Shown here piece after piece: positions 59,534 to 64,000 of a stretch of 64,000 nt of DNA. Source of the stretch: Arthrobacter sp. CJ23 (GTDB taxonomy: Bacteria > Actinomycetota > Actinomycetes > Actinomycetales > Micrococcaceae); NCBI RefSeq assembly GCF_024741795.1, contig NZ_CP102950.1, positions 4,464,001-4,528,000 on the forward strand, written 5' to 3'. The position numbers were made by a program, and so were the translations under genes. Position 1 is the first letter of the stretch. Every line of letters starts with the position of its first letter. Under the pieces are notes generated by a model, which was not told the origin of the DNA, did not search any database, and worked only from the letters and a program-made list of their open reading frames with translations.

Positions 59534-60874
59534 TTAGGAACCGAGGACCATCCACTTGTCCGTCCGGGCCCGCAGGCCCAGCGTGACTCCGCGGGCCAGC
59601 ATGTACCCCAGCGCAAAGACCGCCCACAACCACACGAGCCCCGCGGCGCCGTCGGGCCGCATGAGGTGGACCGCCAGCAGCAGCGGCGCATAGACCGCCA
59701 GGTTCAGGACGCCGGCAATCGCCAGATAGCGGGCGTCGCCCGCGCCGATGAGGACCCCGTCCAGCACGAAGACGAAACCGGCCAGGGGCTGCCCGGCCGC
59801 GAGCACCCACAGGGCCGCGGTGAGGGCGGAATGGACGCCGGCATCGGAGGTGAACAGCAGCCCGGCCCACGGCGCGGCGACTGCGAGCAGCGTCCCGGTG
59901 ACTACGCCGAAGCCCAGGCCCCAGCGGATCATGGTGCGGGTCAGCTCGCGTGCCCGCCGCGGGTTCGCGGCGCCGAGTTCCTTGCCGATGAGCGCCTGCG
60001 CGGCGATCGCCAGCGCGTCCAGAGCGAAGGCCAGGAAGGAGAAGATGGTCATGGCGAGCTGGTGGGCGGCCAGGTTCACGGCCCCCTGCGCGGTGACCAC
60101 CAGGACCGTGGCGAGGATGGCCAGCCGCAGGCTGAGCGTGCGGAGCATGAGCCACGAACCCACCTTGGTCATGGCGCGGATGCCGTGCCAGTCGGGCCGC
60201 AGCGAGACGCCGTGGCGCCGCGCGTTCCGGCCCACCATCACCAGATAGACGGCGGCCATGGCCCACTGGGCGATGCTGGTGCCGATGGCGGATCCGGCAA
60301 CGGACAGGCCAAGCCCGTAGACCAGGAACCAGTTGAGGCCGATGTTCAGCGCGAAGCCGGCCGTGGCCACCAAGAGCGGGGTGCGCGTGTCCTGGAGCCC
60401 GCGCAGCACGCCGGTTCCCGCGAAGATCAGCAGCATCGCGGCGAGGCCGGGCATGGACCAGCGCAGGTAGTCGACCGCGAAGTCGCGGACCTCGCCGCTG
60501 GCGCCCATGGCGTCGACGAGGGGTTCGGCAGCAAGGAACCCGGCCACGGCGAGCGCCGCACCGAGCAGCAAAGCCAGCCAGACGCCGTCGCGCCCTGCCG
60601 CGAGGGCCTTAGGGAGCCTGCCGTCCCCGATGGCCCGAGCTACGGCGGGGGTTGTTGAATATGCCAGGAACACCATGAGTCCCACGGCTGTATGCAGCAC
60701 GGTGGATGCAAGCCCCACACCGGCCAATTGCGCCACGCCAAGGTGCCCCACTATGGCGGAATCGGCCAGGAGGAAGAGCGGTTCGGCGATGAGCGCACCG
60801 AAGGCGGGCACGGCGAGGCGCAGGATTTCACGGGCAGAGGAGGGCGCGGTGGAACTGGTCACTTTTTGGGGCAC
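59534..60874 (-). CDS. MATE family efflux transporter (DinF-like)
   Basis: 446 residues from GTG 60874 (GTG 60862 is an alternative). Two homologous bundles of six helices; AVPAFGALIAEPLFLLADSA is the start of helix 1, as in DinF-type MATE proteins that export drugs or organic cations with H+ or Na+. Divergent from the monooxygenase gene by 34 bases. Confidence 0.92.
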   Translation of the reverse strand: MPQKVTSSTAPSSAREILRLAVPAFGALIAEPLFLLADSAIVGHLGVAQLAGVGLASTVLHTAVGLMVFLAYSTTPAVARAIGDGRLPKALAAGRDGVWLALLLGAALAVAGFLAAEPLVDAMGASGEVRDFAVDYLRWSMPGLAAMLLIFAGTGVLRGLQDTRTPLLVATAGFALNIGLNWFLVYGLGLSVAGSAIGTSIAQWAMAAVYLVMVGRNARRHGVSLRPDWHGIRAMTKVGSWLMLRTLSLRLAILATVLVVTAQGAVNLAAHQLAMTIFSFLAFALDALAIAAQALIGKELGAANPRRARELTRTMIRWGLGFGVVTGTLLAVAAPWAGLLFTSDAGVHSALTAALWVLAAGQPLAGFVFVLDGVLIGAGDARYLAIAGVLNLAVYAPLLLAVHLMRPDGAAGLVWLWAVFALGYMLARGVTLGLRARTDKWMVLGS

Positions 60875-60908
60875 TTTCCCAGCCTAGCCCGGCGGCCGCC
60901 GGTAGATT

Positions 60909-61337
60909 GTGGCTGTGTCCACCGAGCATCCCATTACCGTTTCCGTCGCCCGCACCGTCCTGCCCGGCTACACCCGCCAGGCCAGCGCCTGGGCGGCCGC
61001 CGGCCAGGAACTCGCGCGCGAATGGCCCGGCTACCTGGGGTCCGGGTGGGTGCGGACGGCGGCCAATTCCGACGAATGGAACATGCTTTACCGTTTCGCG
61101 GATGCGGAGACCCTGCAGGCGTGGGAGGAGTCCGAGGAGCGCCGTTGGTGGATCGAGAGCTCGGCAGGGCTGCTGGAAGTCACACGGGTGGAGCGCCGCA
61201 CCGGGATCGAGGGCTGGTTCTCGCAGCCGGGCGACGTGAATCTGGTGGTCCCGGAAACCATGGTGCCGCCGCGCTGGAAGCAGGCCGTGAGCATCTTCAG
61301 GCCAAGCCGCGCCGTAGCCGGGCGTCACATTAGTTGA
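60909..61337 (+). CDS. Antibiotic biosynthesis monooxygenase (ABM)-like protein
   Basis: 142 residues from GTG 60909 (GTG 60915 is an alternative). Ferredoxin-like fold with VARTVLPGYTRQASAWAAAG and a WNMLYRF strand, C-terminal extension with conserved PPRWKQA. Many such proteins degrade haem or modify quinones, but residues needed for those roles cannot be judged here. The stop codon lies at the -35 box of the DoxX promoter. Confidence 0.78.
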   Translation: MAVSTEHPITVSVARTVLPGYTRQASAWAAAGQELAREWPGYLGSGWVRTAANSDEWNMLYRFADAETLQAWEESEERRWWIESSAGLLEVTRVERRTGIEGWFSQPGDVNLVVPETMVPPRWKQAVSIFRPSRAVAGRHIS

Positions 61338-61378
61338 CACTTCAAGTTTCATCGAACAGGATGGACTTGAAGCTTCAA
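61334..61378 (+). promoter_or_regulatory. doxX promoter with downstream palindrome
   Basis: TTGACA (61334-61339), 17-base spacer, CAGGAT (61357-61362), then a perfect 12-bp palindrome TTGAAGCTTCAA (61367-61378). ACTTCAAGT (61339-61347) is a further related element. MarR- or HxlR-type repression is plausible; no regulator gene is adjacent. Confidence 0.5.
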
Positions 61379-61438
61379 CCAAGCGGCCGCGCCGCGGGCT
61401 TCATGACAGCCAACCGCTATCCGAAACGGTGCAATCCC

Positions 61439-61873
61439 ATGAACCAGTCCACCCTGACCAACACAGCCCTTACCGTCCTGCGCGTCATCGTCGGCTTCAT
61501 CTTCGCCGCGCACGGCTGGCAGAAATTCAACGAATTCACCATCGCGGGCACCCAGGCAGCCTTCACCCAGATGGGCGTGCCCGCCGCTTCGCTTGTTGCG
61601 CCCGTAGTGGCAACCATCGAGCTGGTGGGCGGCATCGCCCTGATCGTCGGCGTCCTGGCCCGCGTCTTCGCGGCCCTGCTGGCGCTCGACATGCTCGGCG
61701 CCCTGTTCCTGGTCCACGCCCCGGCGGGCATCTTCGCCGACAAGGGCGGCTACGAGTTCGTCCTGGCCCTTGCCGCAGCAGCACTGGCCGTGGCCCTGAC
61801 CGGCGCCGGGCGGATCTCCGTGGATGCCGTCGTCTTCGGCCGGAACGGCTCCAAGCTGAGCGTCCTCGCCTAG
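61439..61873 (+). CDS. DoxX family membrane protein
   Basis: 144 residues from ATG 61439 with four membrane helices; RVIVGFIFAAHGWQKF is the conserved first helix and IELVGGIALIVG the second. DoxX proteins associate with thiosulphate:quinone reductase or act in redox and detoxification complexes. The open frame back to 61334 runs through the promoter. Confidence 0.88.
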   Translation: MNQSTLTNTALTVLRVIVGFIFAAHGWQKFNEFTIAGTQAAFTQMGVPAASLVAPVVATIELVGGIALIVGVLARVFAALLALDMLGALFLVHAPAGIFADKGGYEFVLALAAAALAVALTGAGRISVDAVVFGRNGSKLSVLA

Positions 61874-61895
61874 GCAGCCCCGGACCCGGTGACCC

Positions 61896-61937
61896 CGAAC
61901 GCCCTCTCACTTCCGCCAGGAAGTGAGAGGGCGTTCG
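61896..61937 (+). terminator. Perfect 19-bp hairpin between doxX and aztD
   Basis: 61896-61914 and 61919-61937 are exact complements with loop GCCA, in a convergent gap. The arm contains GCCCTCTCACTTCC. It is a bidirectional terminator; GTGAGGGCG recurs 15 bases later as a partial copy. Confidence 0.85.
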
Positions 61938-61968
61938 TTTGATCGGGTCCAATGTGAGGGCGCTCGGC

Positions 61969-63282
61969 CTAGCCCTCCACGCCGCTCAGCTCGTTCGGGA
62001 CCACGTCCAGCTGGGCTGACTTGGTGACCTTTCCGGTCTTCAGGTCCACGGCGTGGATGGTGCGCTGCGCCGGTTCGGTGACGAACGCCGTCGTGCCCTG
62101 GACGAACAGCGTGGGGCGCGGATCCTGCCAGGTCTCCGACTCTTCCCAGGCCGCCACCACAGGGATGGTGGAGGTGACCGCACCGCTGAGCGGGTCGATC
62201 ACGCGCAGGGCGCCGTCGGTGCCCAGGACCAGCGCTTCGCCTGCCGGGCCGCGGCCGAGCGAGCGGAACGAGTAGCTGGCGCCGAGGTCCACGAGCTGCA
62301 GCGTGCCGGTCTCCGTGTTGACGAGGGAAATGCGCTTGGGGCGTTCCAGTGTGGCGGCCTTGTCCACCTTGTAGTCGCCCAGGATCACCGGGGACTTCTC
62401 GGAGCCGGCCTGGTTTCCCATGCGTCCGTAGGCGTCGGGGCTGGCGACCTTGGTGATCTTGCCGTCCTTGTAGATCAGCATGCCGTTCTCGCAGCCCACC
62501 ACCACGGCTTCGTGCGCGGCTACGGCCTCGCCGTGGACGCCGGGGCAGTCCTCGTTCCGGACGATTTCCTTGCGGTCCTGGCTGCTTCCGCCTTCCGGGG
62601 CGGCGTCCAGGACGGCGATGCCCGATCGGCCCTTGTCGTTGCCCAGCGTTACCAGCAGCTTCCCGCCGGGCAGTCCGACGGCAACGCCGTGGTGGGCGTC
62701 GGGCGTGGTGTAGACCTCGGTTGCGGGCAGCCCGGTCTTGACGGCATCCGCCAGGCCCGCGGGGTCGAAGGACTCCACCTTGCCGGTGCCGTCGTTGAAG
62801 AGGACGGTCCTGCCGGCGTGCCGCACCACGTGCCCGGCCTTGCTTGCCGCGAAGGCGCGGTCCAAGAGGCGGGGCTCGCCGGCGTAGTGGTGGCCGTGGT
62901 CGCCGTGGGCCTCGGTCCAGACGCCGGCGTCGAACACGCGGAAGGCATCGCCGGTGGAGACCAGGAGGTGCCGGCCGTCGCCAGCCGGGTTGAGGCGGTT
63001 GAAGCCCTCCAGTTCGGCGCCGCCCACGGGCTTGAGCGTCTTGGCGTCCAGGACCGTGATGCCGGCGTCGTGGGTGAGGACGAGGCGCGGCGTGCGCGCC
63101 TGGGCCTCCTTGGCACCCTCGGGCGGCGCCGGCTCAGACGAAGCGCCCCTGGCGGAGCCGGGGGCCGCCGCCGGGGCGGCGCCGCCGCAGCCGGTAAGCA
63201 GCAGGGCGGAGACGGCGACGACGGCGGGCAGCGCCAACGCGCGGTACGTGCGGACTGATGAAGGGATGGGGTGAGTGATCAT
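61969..63282 (-). CDS. aztD: Zinc metallochaperone AztD-like lipoprotein
   Basis: 437 residues from ATG 63282; the longer frame to 63306 starts inside a regulatory box. A lipoprotein signal ends in LLLTGCGG. The mature part has a seven-bladed propeller pattern with a His-rich loop (EAHGDHGHHYAGE) and PDAHHG, suiting zinc binding. AztD hands zinc to the binding protein AztC of a Zn ABC importer, but aztABC is not in the window. A Fur/Zur-type box overlaps the start region. Confidence 0.75.
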   Translation of the reverse strand: MITHPIPSSVRTYRALALPAVVAVSALLLTGCGGAAPAAAPGSARGASSEPAPPEGAKEAQARTPRLVLTHDAGITVLDAKTLKPVGGAELEGFNRLNPAGDGRHLLVSTGDAFRVFDAGVWTEAHGDHGHHYAGEPRLLDRAFAASKAGHVVRHAGRTVLFNDGTGKVESFDPAGLADAVKTGLPATEVYTTPDAHHGVAVGLPGGKLLVTLGNDKGRSGIAVLDAAPEGGSSQDRKEIVRNEDCPGVHGEAVAAHEAVVVGCENGMLIYKDGKITKVASPDAYGRMGNQAGSEKSPVILGDYKVDKAATLERPKRISLVNTETGTLQLVDLGASYSFRSLGRGPAGEALVLGTDGALRVIDPLSGAVTSTIPVVAAWEESETWQDPRPTLFVQGTTAFVTEPAQRTIHAVDLKTGKVTKSAQLDVVPNELSGVEG

Positions 63283-63290
63283 TCGGTTAA

Positions 63291-63310
63291 CAGTAATGAT
63301 TCTCATTTAT
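63291..63310 (-). promoter_or_regulatory. Fur/Zur-type box upstream of aztD
   Basis: AATGA-TTC-TCATT (63295-63307) is a perfect inverted repeat with the look of a Zur or Fur box, on the minus strand TGAGAATCATTACTG. It lies 8 bases before the aztD ATG, where Zn-loaded Zur would repress. Confidence 0.65.
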
Positions 63311-63404
63311 ATGAACAAACTCGACGCAGGAATCCGGCCGGAAGCCCGCCTACGGCCGGACGTCACAGTAGGGAGGACAACGGCCGCGCTCGTAAAGTGG
63401 CAGC

Positions 63405-64000
63405 ATGAGTGAGCCCGCCTCCAACTCCGTCACCCTCCGTTTTCTAGCGGCCCCCACCGACGTCGGCCACAGCGGCTCCGTGGACGCAGGCACCGTCCTG
63501 GAGTGGGTGGACAAGGCGGCTTACGCCGCCGCCGTCGGCTGGTCCAAGTCCTATTGCGTCACCGCCTATGTCGGCAACATCCACTTTGCCGATCCCGTGA
63601 ACAGCGGCGACATGGTGGAGGTCACGTCCACCATCGTCTACACGGGCCGCTCGTCCATGCACATCCGCACCGTGGTCAGCTCCCGGGACCCCAAGGGCGG
63701 GCCGGAGACGATGCACAGCCAGTGCATGGTGATCTTCGTGGCGGTGGGACCCGACGGCAAGCCGGTCCCGGTCCCGCAGTTCGAGCCTTCAACGCCGGAG
63801 GAGATCGAGCAGCGGGACCATGCGCTGGCGCGCGTCGCCGTCCGCGAGCAGATCGTCAATGCCATGAATGCCCAGGAATATACCGACGCCGGTACCGCCG
63901 AACGCGTCGTCCTCCGGTTCATGGCGTCCCCCACTGACGTGAACTGGGGCGGCAAGGTCCACGGTGGCATTGTCATGAAGTGGATCGACGAAGCGGCCTA
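63405..64000 (+). CDS. Acyl-CoA thioesterase with two hotdog domains, partial
   Basis: ATG 63405 (GGGAGG about 30 bases upstream, no closer site); the frame stays open to the window end, 198 codons visible. Two hotdog repeats: VTLRFLAAPTDVGHSGSVDA at residues 9-28 and VLRFMASPTDVNWGGKVHGG at about 171-190. The second keeps the HGG motif with the helix IVMKWIDEAA; the first has SGS instead. Acyl-CoA hydrolase family (YciA-like, double domain). C-terminus not in the window. Confidence 0.85.
   Translation, partial: MSEPASNSVTLRFLAAPTDVGHSGSVDAGTVLEWVDKAAYAAAVGWSKSYCVTAYVGNIHFADPVNSGDMVEVTSTIVYTGRSSMHIRTVVSSRDPKGGPETMHSQCMVIFVAVGPDGKPVPVPQFEPSTPEEIEQRDHALARVAVREQIVNAMNAQEYTDAGTAERVVLRFMASPTDVNWGGKVHGGIVMKWIDEAA

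Noticed and set aside
1..64000. CRISPR arrays, tRNA and rRNA genes, and complete phage or integrative element
   Set aside because: No regularly spaced repeats, no tRNA-like cloverleaf or CCA end, no integrase or phage structural gene was seen; the only mobile trace is the IS481 fragment.

Overview
The window is GC-rich, densely packed and has many GTG/TTG starts and ATGA-type stop/start overlaps. Gene content (three-gene NAD(P) transhydrogenase, CsoR-type copper operon, WXG100 protein, quinate/protocatechuate cluster, hydantoin-type cluster, CGNR regulator, IS481 remnant) points to a soil actinobacterium of the Micrococcaceae, Arthrobacter or a close relative. This is inferred from gene content only; no rRNA or tRNA gene is present.

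Layout. 1-4.9 kb: end of an agmatinase-like ureohydrolase, an NCS1 permease, an aminobutyraldehyde-type dehydrogenase and a flavin oxidase, probably an amine/guanidino catabolic set. 5-8.1 kb: MscL, an aminoglycoside-phosphotransferase-like kinase coupled to a membrane ACT-domain protein, and an SRPBCC protein. 8.2-16.7 kb: a regulon with two matching promoters carrying TTTGGGATCCCAAA palindromes. It contains two MFS transporters, an amidase, a GntR regulator, a racemase-like protein without catalytic cysteines, a hydantoinase and an arylmalonate-decarboxylase-like protein. 16.8-18.5 kb: an SDR-like protein and a flavin reductase. 18.5-24.4 kb: a LacI-controlled sugar locus (GH32-type hydrolase, ABC binding protein and two permeases, no ATPase). 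24.4-31.1 kb: AlaX, a membrane protein, pntA1-pntA2-pntB, FMN reductase, an F420/NADP-type reductase, a DUF1801 protein and an IS481 remnant.

31.1-40.7 kb: a full quinate/shikimate-to-3-oxoadipate block (qsuD, qsuB, pcaH, pcaG, pcaB, pcaD, pcaC) on the minus strand, an IclR regulator, and a divergent MHS transporter. Shikimate or quinate would enter by the transporter, be oxidised, dehydrated to protocatechuate, ring-opened and lactonised. The catabolic dehydroquinate dehydratase and pcaIJF are not in the window.

40.7-48.7 kb is accessory. A Nudix-like protein of no recognised family lies between inverted copies of a long hairpin repeat. It is followed by small proteins, a ThiS/BNR pair, and a CHAT caspase-like protease with a multi-span membrane tail next to a Trypco1-type partner, which is the best candidate here for a poorly described conflict or signalling system. 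48.7-56 kb is metal homeostasis: a DtxR/MntR-type regulator facing a two-domain multicopper oxidase plus ZIP transporter with DtxR-like boxes between them, then csoR-copZ-copA with two CsoR operators. 56-64 kb: DUF2277, an orphan WXG100 protein, EamA and MATE transporters, a CGNR regulator, DoxX, an AztD-like zinc chaperone behind a Fur/Zur-type box, and the start of a double-hotdog thioesterase.

No stretch longer than about 300 bases lacks a gene. The larger gaps (8129-8410, 9752-9985, 16592-16811, 30877-31154, 38195-38412, 48473-48738) hold the promoters, hairpins and remnants listed.
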